From Porphyridium purpureum (lineage: Eukaryota; Rhodophyta; Bangiophyceae; Porphyridiales; Porphyridiaceae), in contig VRMN01000023.1 in the NCBI GenBank assembly GCA_008690995.1, positions 27,730 through 91,729 of the forward strand: 64,000 nucleotides of DNA, read 5' to 3'. The notes beneath the pieces are model-generated. The model saw only the letters and a list, made by a program, of their open reading frames with translations. It ran no database searches and was not told the origin of the DNA. Positions 1 through 10,510 of this stretch are shown here, piece by piece; the first letter of the stretch is position 1; every line of letters begins with the position of its first letter. A program made the position numbers and the translations under genes.

Positions 1-2
1 AA

Positions 3-1103
3 GAAACGGTGCACGCATCGGCTTCCTCCAGAGCGGCGCGACCAACTGCAGCATCAGTTTCGAAGGAAGTCGAGGATCTGCGGGATCAGATGGCCTCGAT
101 GAAAGAGCAATTGGAGGAGTTAAAGACGGACATGCCTACCACGATGCGCGAGGCAATGCAGGATGCGCTGAGTGCGTGGTCGCAGTCGAAGGACAATGTG
201 TCAGTCCCGAACCAGCCTATAGTCGATCATGCATTAATGTCCAACGTCGTCCCAGTCAAGGATCTGTTCGAGCAGACTCGATTTGAGCGCGTTGTGCGCG
301 ATGCGATGCGAGGAAATGAGATTCGTGGACCGAGAGATCTCCGATTCATGAATACATATCGAAAATGGATGAACTGCACGCACCGATTCCCAGAGGAATG
401 GGCGCGCGATTGCGTTGTCTTCGCGTTTTCCGGGCCAGCAGAGCATATGATCAACGATGCATTTATGAATGGTGCGCTGAAGCGAAGCGCGACGTCCGAG
501 GATATGTGGTGCTGGGCACAGGAGCGTTTCTGGTCGGAGTCCATCGTTTCTTCGATCCGCAGCGAGTATCGCAGTCGGAGACTGCAGCGCAACGAGAATC
601 TGTCGGCTTTCCATCGTGACTTGCGAGAGATCGGGGCAGCGCTGGGGATGACAGAAGCTGACCTGAAGGTGGACTTCGTCGAAGGTTTACCGAAAAGGTA
701 TCAACCGATGGCTAGGCTCCACTCCAAGCAAGAGCAGTATGAAGGTCTTGTCCACGAGATGCTGAAGGAGCACGGCGAGCGCTTGACGTTCAGTGACTTC
801 CGCTTCCGGTCGCCGAGTGTTGCATCGATTCGCCAGAACAACGAGAGCCCATCGCTTCCAGAACACGGTGGAGATTACCAGGAAGGCCTGCTACCGCGAC
901 ATAATGAAGCCATTTCCCCCGCGTCGGACTGGACAGTCATTGCGGAGCATGTCGCGCAAATCCTGGAGAAGCGCCAGGATTCCAGCGTGTGTTATCGATG
1001 CAAGCAACCAGGGCATTGGGCACGCGAGTGTCAGGAGACAGCTCCGGTTCAGGCGAGTGGACACCATCGGGTTGGAAGGAGTGGTCCTCTAGGATCTGAG
1101 TGA
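3..1103 (+). CDS. gag: Gag protein of Ty3/gypsy (chromovirus) retrotransposon, 5' partial
   Basis: The frame is open to the left edge, so the true start lies outside the window; the first in-frame ATG is at 90. An acidic, probably coiled-coil N-terminal segment is followed by a helical retrotransposon Gag domain (about residues 90-260, with the typical FW...R...L...FR..L block and ...F..GLP...). A CCHC zinc knuckle (CYRCKQPGHWAREC, bases 990-1031) lies near the C-terminus and should bind the element's RNA. The protein would form the cytoplasmic virus-like particle. It ends in TGA (1101-1103), and pol continues in exactly the same frame. The family assignment rests on the zinc knuckle, the general Gag pattern and the adjoining pol. 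Confidence 0.85.
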   Translation, partial: ETVHASASSRAARPTAASVSKEVEDLRDQMASMKEQLEELKTDMPTTMREAMQDALSAWSQSKDNVSVPNQPIVDHALMSNVVPVKDLFEQTRFERVVRDAMRGNEIRGPRDLRFMNTYRKWMNCTHRFPEEWARDCVVFAFSGPAEHMINDAFMNGALKRSATSEDMWCWAQERFWSESIVSSIRSEYRSRRLQRNENLSAFHRDLREIGAALGMTEADLKVDFVEGLPKRYQPMARLHSKQEQYEGLVHEMLKEHGERLTFSDFRFRSPSVASIRQNNESPSLPEHGGDYQEGLLPRHNEAISPASDWTVIAEHVAQILEKRQDSSVCYRCKQPGHWARECQETAPVQASGHHRVGRSGPLGSE

Positions 1104-1157
1104 CTCGCTGGAAAGCAAAAAGGATCAGCGGATGCAGGGGCGCATCCGGCACAGGCG

Positions 1158-4100
1158 ATGAGCATCGAGGCCGTTCCGAGCTTGTCAAAGTGCGACACAC
1201 CGGCTGATCCATCCGATTTACTACCGGTGTCATGGGAGTACGGGACTGTGAAGATATTCGACAAGGCAGTCCTTTGTTCAGTGCGTGGGAGTATCGACCG
1301 CCGACCCTTTGTTGCAATCCGCGTCCTCGATTCTTCCGGACTGTGGCTTCCGATAATAGCGCTAGTGGACACGGGAGCCACGGGGTACTCGTACACGTCG
1401 CGGACGGTCGCCGAAAGATGGGGTGCCACGATGGAGCCTACTGGTACGCGCGTGGACCACGCGCAGGGAGGAAACATGGGCCCGGCATGGGAGACACTCG
1501 TCGAGGTAAGGCTGGGACAACTTCGAACGAAGCTTCGATGCATCGTCGTCGAAGAATTGGCGGAAGACCTGATCATTGGCATGGAATTCTGGCACCGTCA
1601 CTCGCATTCGCTCAACTTCAAGAACCGAATCGTCGAGATGCGGAACGGCGAACATATTCCGTGCTTCACAAATAAGACGAAGGAAAGGTCGTTCATCCGA
1701 AGCGTTATGGATACAAAGATTCCGGGACTCGGACAATGTGAAATTCTCATCGAGCTTCCAGAAGGTGTTGTGGACACACATCAGAGAACGTGGACCATAC
1801 AGAACAAGTCGAAGGAGCCAGTCTGCATCCGCGCTGGGCAAAAGCTGGCGAGTATTCGAGTGACCGAATCGCAAATGGGACGAGAGACTCTCGATCTCAT
1901 CAATGCGCTTGACCTCGGTCATATCCTCGACTCCGGCACTCGGGAGAAGATTCGTGGGGTTCTCAAAAAGCGGTGGCGAGTGTTCCGAGCAGAAGCCGGA
2001 AGGGCCCGCTCTGTCGAGCACGTAATCCGGGTGGAGCCGGGCGCGACCTTTCCCGCGGCGAAATTGCGACGACGGTCGGAGGCAGAGCGCGAAGCCGAAG
2101 AAACAATGGTACGCAAGCTCCTTGATCATCGTGTCTTGGAACCGTGCAATGGCCCGTTTGCCTCGGCAAACGTCTTGATCCGGAAACCGACGGGTGCGTG
2201 GCGATTAACTACGGATTTCAGGAACCTGAACGCCATTACGGTGAAGGATAAGTACCCGATCCCACTCGTGCATGAATGCCTCGATTGGGCTGGTCGATAT
2301 TCGTTGTTCAGTACTCTCGATTTGACTGACGGGTTCTTTCAGATCCCGCTGCACGCTGATTCCCGAGACTTGACCGCGATGATTACCCCACTGGGGCTTT
2401 TCCGATACTGCGTCATTGCTCAAGGCATGTCGAATAGCCCAGCAACATTCCAACGATTGATGAACACGGTCCTCGGTGACCTGCGCTGGAAACACGCACT
2501 CATTTACATCGATGACCTCATCGTAGGTTCATCGTCTGGAGAGGATCACATTCAAATACTGGATCAAATTCTGGAACGCTTCGAAAGAGAAGGTCTCACA
2601 TTTTCTTTGAAGAAGTGCTCCTTCATGTGCACCAAAATCGAATTTCTTGGTCACCAAGTGCAAAATGGTAAGATTCGCCCGAAAGAGCGAAACATCGAGG
2701 TCATCCGACAATGGACCGAACCGAGAAATCCGACAGAAGTTCAGCGGTTTCTAGGCGTTGTGGGCTGGTTTCGTGAGTTCGTTCCGAACTTCGAGCGCGT
2801 CGCAGCTCCGTTGCGTGCGTCTCTCGAAGGTCTCGCCATGTCCGCGAAAAAACATTCGAAGAAGCAGGTCGTTGAATGCAGCGATTGGGCCAATCGGTTT
2901 GGCGCTGGGCAGAAGCTAGCATTCGAGGCCCTTAAGTCGGCGCTGACGGACCCAACGGTGGTTTTGCATCAGCCATCTGCGGGAGCAGAGTGGGTCCTTG
3001 ATACAGATGCCTCGTTGACGGGACTCGGAGCAGCGCTGTATCAGCGCGTTTCGAGCGAGTATCGACCGGTGTGCTTTCTATCGCGGTCATTGACTGCCGC
3101 GGAGAAGAACTACGCCGTGACAGAACTAGGGTGCCTTGCGGTTGTGTGGGCGGTACGTAAGTGTCGGCATTATCTATACGGTGAGTCGATTATAGTCCGC
3201 TCTGATCACGAGCCGCTCCGATGGTTGTTGAATCTGCGGGAGCCGAGGGGCCGTCTAGCAAGGTGGGCATTGGCTTTGGCAGATTATTCGTTCGTTATTG
3301 AGTACGTGAAGGGTGCGTCGAATAAGGTACCTGACGCACTCTCGCGTATGAATCTCGACGAACAAGAAAGCAGGAGTTCTCGTGGCGACCGCGTGGCGTA
3401 CCTCGTCACAGCTGTGAGTGAAGACAGCAACACGGCACACGAACTACCAACTGACGAAGAGCTGAAGGCAGCGTACCCGAGAGATGAGCTCATCGCCAAA
3501 GAAATGGAGAACCTCGCTCGAAGCACACCACAGTACAGCGACCCGGAATACTTCTGGAACGAGGCGGGCATTCTGATGGCGGCAACAAAAAAGCCTCGGC
3601 GTGTGGTTCCGGATGCGTTCGTGAGTCGTGTTCTGGGATACTATCATTCAACGGGTGCAGGCGGGCATATGGGCGCGGCTAAGACGATCTCAAGGATCGC
3701 GGATGCGTCATGGTACTGGCCGGGTTGGACCTCGGATGTCAGCGAATTCATCCAATCATGTCGGTTTTGCTCAAGGCGAAAGGGTCTGCGAAGGCAGCAG
3801 GTAGTCATCGGCAGACGTCGGCCAACGCGACGCTTCGAGCTTGTTGCAGTCGATCTCCTCACGATTTCCCCGAAGACACCTCGCGGATATACCAAGGTCT
3901 TGGTGGTCGCTGATCTGTTCACTCGTTTTACCGTCGCAGCACCGGTGGTCGACGAGTCAGCTCGATCTGCGGTGGAAGCTTTTCTGCACGTATGGGTCGC
4001 ACCGTTTGGGCCCCCCGAGGACCTTCTTAGTGACAACGGACCTGCATTTCGATCCGAGTTTTTGTCACGAGTCAGCCAGCTTCTCGGCATCAAGGTCTTT

Positions 4101-4922
4101 ACTATGGCACATAATCCAAAAGCAAACGGAGTCGTGGAACGCTATAACCGAACGCTGTGCGGCTTGTTATCCGGCATGATGGCAGATCACGACGCGTCTA
4201 TCGGGTGGGATCTGTGGCTTCCGTTATCCGTGCACGCTTATAATTCGTCGCGACATTCATCGACTGGCGTGAGTCCATACGAAGCTATGTTTGGACGTAC
4301 TGCGAATGACTATTCTCAGCCAGCGATCGACGCCGAGCTGGAAACGGACAGCCTCGAGGAATTTGGCTATCAGCTACGCGGTAGGATTCGGATGATGCAT
4401 CAAGTAGCGTTGCGCGCATCGGATAAAAGCCACGACAAGGATGCGAGGCGCAGTGCCGAAAAGGTCACAAAGCAAGGCCAGCGCCTCTCGGAGGGCGACG
4501 CGGTAATGCTCTGGCGTGGGGTGAGTACACTTCAAGGTCGTAAACTCGAGAGCCCGTGGGTCGGTCCGTATATACTCGAAGTCATCGATGGCGCCCGCGC
4601 TACGATCCGCAATGCCTTGGAGACATTTTTCGTGCATCTTGACAGGCTGAAGCGTGTTGATCAATCTGTAGAACTCAGGGATGACTTCAACGCGGATGGA
4701 GAGCGTCGCGACAGTGTCCTCTCTGAGATAGCAAGTTTGCAGAAACAGCGCCTCATCGATGGCTCCACCGAGTTTCTCGTCGCGTGGTACGGGGCCAAGC
4801 GCTCTGAATGGACTTGGGAGAAGTCCGAGGACTTGCCGGAAACATTGGTTGCCGAGTTTCTCGAGTCTGCGCAAAATCCCGCTGATGTCCTTCGATCACG
4901 GTCTGGTCGTCGGTTCCAATAA
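1158..4922 (+). CDS. pol: Pol polyprotein of chromodomain Ty3/gypsy retrotransposon (PR-RT-RH-INT-chromodomain)
   Basis: This is an intact 1254-residue ORF. In order it shows an aspartic protease (VDTGATG, active Asp at about residue 71), a reverse transcriptase with YIDD (about 450-453), RNase H (DTDAS, about 615), an HHCC integrase zinc finger (H...H...CRFC, about 830-880), a DDE integrase core with DNG at about 959 and the catalytic Glu in VVERYN at about 993, a GPY/F module (WVGPY...) and a C-terminal chromodomain (EFLVAWYG...WTWE..EDLP). That order and the chromodomain identify a chromovirus; in this group the chromodomain steers integration to marked chromatin. The first ATG (1158) is 18 sense codons after the gag stop in the same frame, so expression by stop readthrough is plausible. 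No internal stop or frameshift is visible. Confidence 0.95.
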   Translation: MSIEAVPSLSKCDTPADPSDLLPVSWEYGTVKIFDKAVLCSVRGSIDRRPFVAIRVLDSSGLWLPIIALVDTGATGYSYTSRTVAERWGATMEPTGTRVDHAQGGNMGPAWETLVEVRLGQLRTKLRCIVVEELAEDLIIGMEFWHRHSHSLNFKNRIVEMRNGEHIPCFTNKTKERSFIRSVMDTKIPGLGQCEILIELPEGVVDTHQRTWTIQNKSKEPVCIRAGQKLASIRVTESQMGRETLDLINALDLGHILDSGTREKIRGVLKKRWRVFRAEAGRARSVEHVIRVEPGATFPAAKLRRRSEAEREAEETMVRKLLDHRVLEPCNGPFASANVLIRKPTGAWRLTTDFRNLNAITVKDKYPIPLVHECLDWAGRYSLFSTLDLTDGFFQIPLHADSRDLTAMITPLGLFRYCVIAQGMSNSPATFQRLMNTVLGDLRWKHALIYIDDLIVGSSSGEDHIQILDQILERFEREGLTFSLKKCSFMCTKIEFLGHQVQNGKIRPKERNIEVIRQWTEPRNPTEVQRFLGVVGWFREFVPNFERVAAPLRASLEGLAMSAKKHSKKQVVECSDWANRFGAGQKLAFEALKSALTDPTVVLHQPSAGAEWVLDTDASLTGLGAALYQRVSSEYRPVCFLSRSLTAAEKNYAVTELGCLAVVWAVRKCRHYLYGESIIVRSDHEPLRWLLNLREPRGRLARWALALADYSFVIEYVKGASNKVPDALSRMNLDEQESRSSRGDRVAYLVTAVSEDSNTAHELPTDEELKAAYPRDELIAKEMENLARSTPQYSDPEYFWNEAGILMAATKKPRRVVPDAFVSRVLGYYHSTGAGGHMGAAKTISRIADASWYWPGWTSDVSEFIQSCRFCSRRKGLRRQQVVIGRRRPTRRFELVAVDLLTISPKTPRGYTKVLVVADLFTRFTVAAPVVDESARSAVEAFLHVWVAPFGPPEDLLSDNGPAFRSEFLSRVSQLLGIKVFTMAHNPKANGVVERYNRTLCGLLSGMMADHDASIGWDLWLPLSVHAYNSSRHSSTGVSPYEAMFGRTANDYSQPAIDAELETDSLEEFGYQLRGRIRMMHQVALRASDKSHDKDARRSAEKVTKQGQRLSEGDAVMLWRGVSTLQGRKLESPWVGPYILEVIDGARATIRNALETFFVHLDRLKRVDQSVELRDDFNADGERRDSVLSEIASLQKQRLIDGSTEFLVAWYGAKRSEWTWEKSEDLPETLVAEFLESAQNPADVLRSRSGRRFQ

Positions 4923-5819
4923 GCGCACGCGAGCCTTTCCTCGTGAGTTTGAACGCGGACTTCGAGTCTCTCAGATCCAGCGCGGTTGCGCCTTGAATGT
5001 ACACAGTGTGCGACAGCGAATCCCACATTCATTTCGTCGAAGCGCCGATGCGCAGTCGAAAATAAGTCGAACAGCAGAGAACGACAGTTCTCACATCGCG
5101 CAGGGAGGCGTCGTGGAGCCGAAACGAGCGTTCGCGCATTGCCCTCGATGTCGAGATGGAGGCTGCACCGATTTGTGTCACCTACGTCAACTCAAACGCA
5201 GAGAAAGAGTGCGCGCATCGAGTTTGCCTCGACGATGAAACTTTCGACTACAAAAAAAAGTGCACTTCGAGTTCTCCTTGAGTTCACCGGCAGACCCGGC
5301 TAAAAATTGGCATGTGCGTTGCGTCAGCCTAGAAAGTGAACGATGCGAAAGCGTTTTCTCGTTGCTTTCACCTTTGCGAAGATAATCGCATTCACAATTT
5401 CCGGCCGGGAAATCCGCAAAAGTCGCACTCCGCGCGCGAGCGAATGCGTGAACCGCTCTTCGAGTTTCTAGGGCCAGTGTTTGTCATTTCCTTGGATGAT
5501 GTCCCGGAAAGCTTCACGAGTCGTCTGGCGTTTGTTCGCCCGCACAAGAAGTGTTCGCAGTGTTCGAGGCCTTCGACATCTTCGTGATGCTCTGGCTCGG
5601 GTGTTCACCTGGTGTTCAGTACTTGAGGTACAGTATTGTACCTACTGCGTCCGTTTCGCGCTCGATCCGAAGCATTACTCGTCCTTTTCCTCGTCTTTCG
5701 ATCTCGTTTTTTCAGACAGTCGTTGCACATTTTCGCGTGTAACTTTGCACGGTTCCGGTTTTACGGTTTTCTCCGACAGACTGTCCAAGTTCCTCTGCCG
5801 CGCACTAGCGCAAGCGGCT
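4923..5819 (+). other. Non-coding spacer between pol and 3' LTR
   Basis: About 900 bases follow the pol stop before the putative polypurine tract. Only short ORFs occur (for example 4986-5303), and none resembles a known protein. It includes a perfect inverted repeat GGTACA-GTAT-TGTACC at 5627-5642. I read it as the 3' untranslated part of the element. Confidence 0.5.
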
Positions 5820-5837
5820 TAGGGGTTAGTGGGGATG
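5820..5837 (+). other. Putative polypurine tract of the gypsy element
   Basis: A G-rich purine run (TAGGGGTTAGTGGGGATG) directly precedes a TGTCATGAC sequence. It sits where the primer for plus-strand DNA synthesis should be. Placement is by position and composition only. Confidence 0.5.
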
Positions 5838-6075
5838 TGTCATGACTCGCTCTCTCCGCCGTACCCCTCCACGCACTGTACAGCACTGCCCCGCACTGTA
5901 CCATAACAATCCTTGTCCGTACCGGGCAGCGGTTATTCTTAGGTTCTTAAACAGTCTAACGGTTAGCGTAGGGTAGAGAAAGGTATTTAAGACCGCCGTC
6001 GCGGCGATCTAGCAAGAGTAAAAGAGAGGGCCGATGGGGCCAGCAGGATTGGGGTATAGGTTCTCCGTGCGGCCG
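5838..6075 (+). repeat. Start of putative 3' LTR of the gypsy element (right end uncertain)
   Basis: The segment starts TGTCATGAC, the TG...-type start common in chromovirus LTRs, immediately after the polypurine tract. It carries two CTGTAC motifs (5876, 5896) and a TATA-like TATTTAAG at about 5983, followed by a purine-rich leader. The 5' LTR is outside the window, so the two ends cannot be compared. The decayed Tc1-like element begins just downstream and may interrupt the LTR. Confidence 0.45.
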
Positions 6076-6097
6076 GGCTAGCGGAGGAGGGGAGTGA

Positions 6098-6996
6098 GTG
6101 GGCCATTCAGGACCATATCACGGCACATATGCCAATGTGAACGCTTCAAAGCTGACTGAGGCGGTCAAAACAAAGATTTTTAACATCGCTAAGCTTCCGA
6201 ACATTCACACGGCACGTCAGGTTCAAGCAGCTCTGCGAATTCGTGGAGCTAAACCAATCCAAAGCTTGACGACAATCAGGAAGGCAATGAGTGTCACGCA
6301 TGCATACCGCAAAATTCCAGCTTGTCCGCCACTGACACTCAATCGCAAGCTCAAGAGGCTGGCCTGGGCCAGGCATCATCAGCTGGAACAAACCAATTGG
6401 GCCGCAATTGTGTTCACTGACGAAAAGAAGTTCAACCTGGACGGACCCGATGGTTTCCACAAGACGTGGGTTGAGCGTACGGCGGACGTTCCGAACGTTT
6501 GGTCGCGACATTCCGGCGGCGGTGGATGCATGGTTTGGAGTGCAATTTCTGCAAGAGGAAAGATTCACCTTCATTTTATTGAGGGTCATTTACGGCTGCA
6601 AAATATTTCTCCCTGCTTCGAGAGGACAATATGCTGGACCGCTGCCGTCAGATAGTGGGCCCGAACATGGGTTTTCAGCAGAATAACGCGCCAGTGCACA
6701 AAAGTTGCCTGGTTAAGAATTTCATGAATAACGAGAATGTGGAGCTCCTAGACTGGCCAGCGTACTCGCCGGACTTCAATATTATCGAAAATCTGTGGGG
6801 AATACTAGCGCGCAAGGTTTACGAGGGTGCAAGGCAGTATCAGACGGTGCTAGAGCTCAAGAATGCCATTTTACTGGCTTGGGAGACTTTGGACCAGCCT
6901 GTGATGGCCAATTTGTACGCGTCGCTGCCGAAACGAATATTCGACTGTGCGTGTCTTCAAGGCGCGTACGTGCAAGGAAACCGCGACCAATTCTGA
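6098..6996 (+). pseudogene. Decayed Tc1/mariner (DD34E) transposase
   Basis: Two ORF pieces make one transposase. The first (from about 6098, with no ATG start) holds the helix-turn-helix-like N-terminal half and the first catalytic block FTDEKKFNLDGPDG. The second (in the next frame, through 6996) holds QNNAPVH and DWPAYSPDFNIIENLWG. The frame changes near 6590-6600. The second catalytic Asp, expected in Q-D-N-A-P-x-H, is Asn (AAT). Spacing from that position to the last Glu is 34 residues, so the family is DD34E. With a frameshift, a lost catalytic residue and no clear start, it cannot encode an active enzyme. I found no convincing terminal inverted repeats. Confidence 0.85.
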
Positions 6997-7829
6997 TTCT
7001 CTATGGCTGAGTAATGGCCAGAAATGTGCCGTGTCCCCTATCCGTTTCGACCTATTCCACATTCCCTTTTCACCGGACCTCTTTCCCTTTTATAGTAAAG
7101 CAGATCATTTTGCTAGTGAAACTTGAAAAAACGTACTGTCCCCTATTTGATTTGGTCGCACTTCACATGGTGTGTTTGAGGAAGCACGCTCGCGGCGCGC
7201 GAGCAAGGCGTAGATGCCGAGTGCCAAAGTTGCTCGAGGAATGTGTTCGTGCGCATGGCATTTGTAAAGAGCCTGCATACGCTCCCAAAAATGTCACCAG
7301 CCATCTTTGTGGACATACGACACAAAGTATCCCTCATCAGACCGTTCTGGGGAGCACAGAACATCCGCGGACTCAGGCCCATCTGGCTGCACGTACATAC
7401 ACTGGCGAGGCCTGCTGATTTTCGGCGCACATTTGCACCGAGCCATTGGTCCTAATCCTCGTTGTGTAACCGTCGCATCAGAGCAGAGGCACGAGCATCC
7501 TTTTCGACAGCACCAGGATGAACTTGGCGCGTGGCTAGCAGAGCGCAGTCCGTGCAGCCACTGGCGCCGGAAACGCGCGACCGCGCTTGGATATTTCAGC
7601 CAGCAACAATAAAGTGCTACATGGCAGGCCTTCCGCAGCAACACAATGACATTATTGCGACGCGCCAGAAAACATAGCCCGTCCCAGGCGCAGCAACCAT
7701 GTCGGTGTTCGCAGGGTCTGTTCAGCCAGTGGCCCCCTCATGTGCGCACCCGACACACGCTCACGAGCGACCGGCGCGACACCGGGACAGTGCTCAGCCC
7801 TTCCAGAACCCAAAGACACCAGCGCTGAC

Positions 7830-10061
7830 CTACTTCCAGTCCTCCACCTCCGGCCCGCCCGGCCACGTCCCGAGCTCCGGGAAGCGCCGCACAATAACTC
7901 TCATATTTGCCCGCTTGCTGGGCTGCTTCCGAAACCACAACCACTCGTCCAAGTTCGACACAGCGTGAGACTCTAAAAGCAAAGCGCACGCACGCTCGGC
8001 GCGCTCCGAATCACCACCAAGCACGCCAAACAGGTATTCCTCGAATCCTTCGTACGATTTCCGCCCCGCCACCCACTTTTCAACTTTCTTCTTGTCCGGA
8101 AATGACAGCCTTGCAAGCTCTTGAAACTCCCTCATGTCGTGCAGCGCGTCACCGTTCAACTTGCGCTCCCTCACATTCCTCACCGAGGCCTCATCAACCT
8201 GGAAGACCTCTTGCAGCACTCGAGCCAGCTGCTCACATGTCAGATCATCCAGCGCAGTTTCCGCAAGCGTCTTCTTCAAGTCAGCACCCTGGCTGTCGTT
8301 TCGGGACGGCCTGAACGGATCTGACACCGGCTCCGACACCGGCTCTAGCACCGGTTCTGGCACCGGCTCTGGCACCGGTTCTGGCACCGGTTCTGGCACC
8401 GGCTCTGGCACCGGTTCTGGCGCCGGCTCTGGCACCGGTTCTGGCGCCGGCTCTGGCACTGGTTCTGGCACAGGCTCCGGCACCGGTTTTGGCGCCTGCT
8501 CGGGCGCCGGCTCGGGCGCCGGCTTCGCGACATTAATTTTGAAGTCCGCAATCAGTTCCATCTCGCCACCTGCCGCCTCCTTCACATCCAGCCTCATTCC
8601 CTTCTGCGCCATTGCCACCAGACGCAACGCAGTCTTGAACCGCTCCGTGTCCAGGGACGAAAAAACCCCTTGACTGGTTGCAAGGCCCCAGATCTCATTC
8701 AGCACGCGGTTCCGCAGTCCAGACTTGGACAAAAACGCTACCGCTTCATGCACGTCCACCTCCCCGCTTCCGTCTGCGACAGCCACCTTCCAGTACTCCT
8801 CATGGCGCGCTGTCTCCAACGGCGTGCGCAAAACCGTGTCAAACCGGTTCCAACCCGGTACGTCGATCTTGGCGTGCAAGGACAACGAACCTTGCTGCAC
8901 ACGTGCGAGGCTCGCCTCCTCGCCGTTCTGCGCCAGCGCAACCCACCGCAGTGCGAGCACAAAGTCGTCGTAGGTGAGAGCGCGCTTGCCGCGAGCTGTC
9001 GCAATCTCGTCCCACATCCGATACAGCACCGACATCGGCAGCCGCGCCTTCGAGAAGAATACCAGTGCATTCTGAGCGTCCAACTCTCCGCTCCGATCCG
9101 AGTCGACGACCTTCCAATAATCTTTGCAATAATTTTCCTCGTCCGCGGCGCTTGACGTTCCTTCGGGGCCACACTGGAGGTCGCTCGTGTCCCACACCTT
9201 GGCCGTTTTGTCGCCGCCGCCAGACGCGACGACGCGGCCGTCGGGCGAAAAAAGCACCACACGCACCGAGTTCGAGTGCCCCATCAATGTGCGTACGCAC
9301 GCGCCGGTGTGTGCATCCCATACCTTGACCGCTTGGTCTTTGCTGCCAGACACGATGAACCGGCCATCGGGCGAGAAGTGAATCGCGCTCACCGCATCTG
9401 AGTGCCCCTCCACTGTGCGCACGCACGCGCCGGTTTGTGCATCCCAAACCTTGACCGTCGTATCCTCGCTGCCGGACGCGATGTACCGGCCATCGGGCGA
9501 AAAGTGCACCGCGCTTACCGCACCTGAGTGTCCCGTCAATGTGTGCTCGCACGCACCGGTGTGTGTGTCCCACATCCTGACCGTTTTGTCCCAGCTGCCG
9601 GACGCGATGAAGCGGCCATCGGGCGAAAAGTACACCGAACTTACGGAATTTGAGTGCCCCATGACGGTACGCACGCACGCGCCGGTATATGCATCCCACA
9701 CCTTGGCCGTTCTGTCGCTGCCGCCGGACACGATGAACCGGCCATCGGGCGAAAAGCGCACCGTGAAAACCAAATTTGAGTGCTCCGTCAATGTGCGCAC
9801 GCACGCGCCGGTGTGTGCGTCCCACACCTTGATCGTTCCGTCATGGCTGCCGGACGCGATGAACTGGCCGTCGGGCGAAAAGTGAACCGCACTCAGCCAA
9901 TCTGAGTGCTCCGTCAATGTGCGCAAGCACGCGCCGCTGTGTGCGTCCCACACCTTGATCGTGTCGTCAAAGCTTCCGGACACGATGAAGCGGTCATCGG
10001 GCGAAAAGTCCAGGGCGACCACCGCATACGAGTGCCCTACCAAATTCAACGCGATCGCCAT
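7830..10061 (-). CDS. WD40-EH-EH-SAM-like protein, copy A
   Basis: This is a 743-residue protein. I chose the ATG at 10061 because [11 protein letters not shown] aligns with the starts of copies B and C; the frame extends further 5' but loses homology. Seven 42-residue WD40 repeats form a propeller (about residues 7-297). Two EH domains follow, with EF-hand-like loops and FFSKARLP / FLSKSGL helices. Then come a long Pro-Glu-Val linker (8318-8525), a SAM-like helical segment ([13 protein letters not shown]...NGDALHDM) and a conserved C-terminus ending EDWK. EH domains usually bind NPF peptides in endocytic traffic, and WD40 propellers bind partners. The combined role here is unknown. In this copy both EF loops have lost a calcium ligand: the first has Asn at loop position 12, and the second has Val at position 1. 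Confidence 0.85.
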   Translation of the reverse strand: MAIALNLVGHSYAVVALDFSPDDRFIVSGSFDDTIKVWDAHSGACLRTLTEHSDWLSAVHFSPDGQFIASGSHDGTIKVWDAHTGACVRTLTEHSNLVFTVRFSPDGRFIVSGGSDRTAKVWDAYTGACVRTVMGHSNSVSSVYFSPDGRFIASGSWDKTVRMWDTHTGACEHTLTGHSGAVSAVHFSPDGRYIASGSEDTTVKVWDAQTGACVRTVEGHSDAVSAIHFSPDGRFIVSGSKDQAVKVWDAHTGACVRTLMGHSNSVRVVLFSPDGRVVASGGGDKTAKVWDTSDLQCGPEGTSSAADEENYCKDYWKVVDSDRSGELDAQNALVFFSKARLPMSVLYRMWDEIATARGKRALTYDDFVLALRWVALAQNGEEASLARVQQGSLSLHAKIDVPGWNRFDTVLRTPLETARHEEYWKVAVADGSGEVDVHEAVAFLSKSGLRNRVLNEIWGLATSQGVFSSLDTERFKTALRLVAMAQKGMRLDVKEAAGGEMELIADFKINVAKPAPEPAPEQAPKPVPEPVPEPVPEPAPEPVPEPAPEPVPEPVPEPVPEPVPEPVPEPVLEPVSEPVSDPFRPSRNDSQGADLKKTLAETALDDLTCEQLARVLQEVFQVDEASVRNVRERKLNGDALHDMREFQELARLSFPDKKKVEKWVAGRKSYEGFEEYLFGVLGGDSERAERACALLLESHAVSNLDEWLWFRKQPSKRANMRVIVRRFPELGTWPGGPEVEDWK
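8318..8525 (-). repeat. Coding hexanucleotide minisatellite, copy A (Pro-Glu-Pro-Val linker)
   Basis: Six-base units (GGCACC/GGTTCT type on the + strand) encode alternating Pro-Glu/Pro-Val/Pro-Ala on the minus strand. It is the longest of the three alleles of this linker and the main source of length difference between the copies. Confidence 0.9.
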
Positions 10062-10272
10062 CCCTCTTTTTCGCTTCACGTGCGCGTCGCCGCGCACTTC
10101 CCGTGTTCTTTTGCGGCAACCGCACACCCGCCCGTCCACAAACAGGCCTTCACCACCGGCCCTCCCACACACTCGTGCGCGCCCACTCCGTTCCGTGCGG
10201 CGAAACTAGACGCCAATCACGATTCCCGACATCCATCCACCGCCGCTAAGCGCGCGCGCTCGCATTTTCTAC

Positions 10273-10306
10273 CATTCCACCCGAAACGCCGGATCTGGCG
10301 CCGAAT
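10273..10306 (-). promoter_or_regulatory. Conserved upstream block of WD40-EH gene, copy A
   Basis: The block CATTCCACCCGAAACGCC and the following GGATCTGGCG..GAAT lies 212 bp upstream of the ATG. It recurs at nearly the same distance upstream of copies B (217 bp) and C (209 bp), while sequence around it has diverged. A promoter or leader function is inferred from conservation and fixed spacing. Confidence 0.45.
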
Positions 10307-10510
10307 GGAGGCCCGAAATATCGTAACGCGGCTGTGTAAATAGCGACTGGCGTTTTCCCGCCCGATGACATATCGCGCCTGCTGCCGCGTAGCACGCACG
10401 ATAGACAGTGCAGAATCAGAACGCGTCTGTGCGCGTCTGCATGGACGCGCGCGCATGTTGTGTGACCGCAACCCGCCCCGCCCTCGACCGCGCAGCGCTG
10501 GAGGTGGATG

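Larger units (their letters stand above)
7170..10510 (-). repeat. Segmental duplication unit A (WD40-EH-SAM gene plus flanks)
   Basis: About 3.3 kb is shared with 11245-14525 and 18180-21450. The shared part includes about 660 bp downstream of the stop codon (e.g. GTTGCTCGAGGAATGTGT and GCGCAGCAACCATGTCG blocks), the whole gene and about 450 bp upstream. The left boundary lies just past the decayed Tc1 element. Confidence 0.8.

Noticed and set aside
8134-8673. Plus-strand ORF rich in Gly-Ser-Thr across the copy A linker
   Set aside because: It is the antisense reading of the Pro-Glu minisatellite inside the WD40-EH gene.
9415-9885. Plus-strand ORFs with repeated [12 protein letters not shown]
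   Set aside because: Antisense of the WD40 repeats; the repeat structure is inherited from the real gene on the minus strand. Equivalent ORFs occur over copies B and C.
10062-10172. N-terminal extension of WD40-EH copy A
   Set aside because: The extra 37 residues have no counterpart in copies B and C, whose ATGs align at MA...LVGHS.
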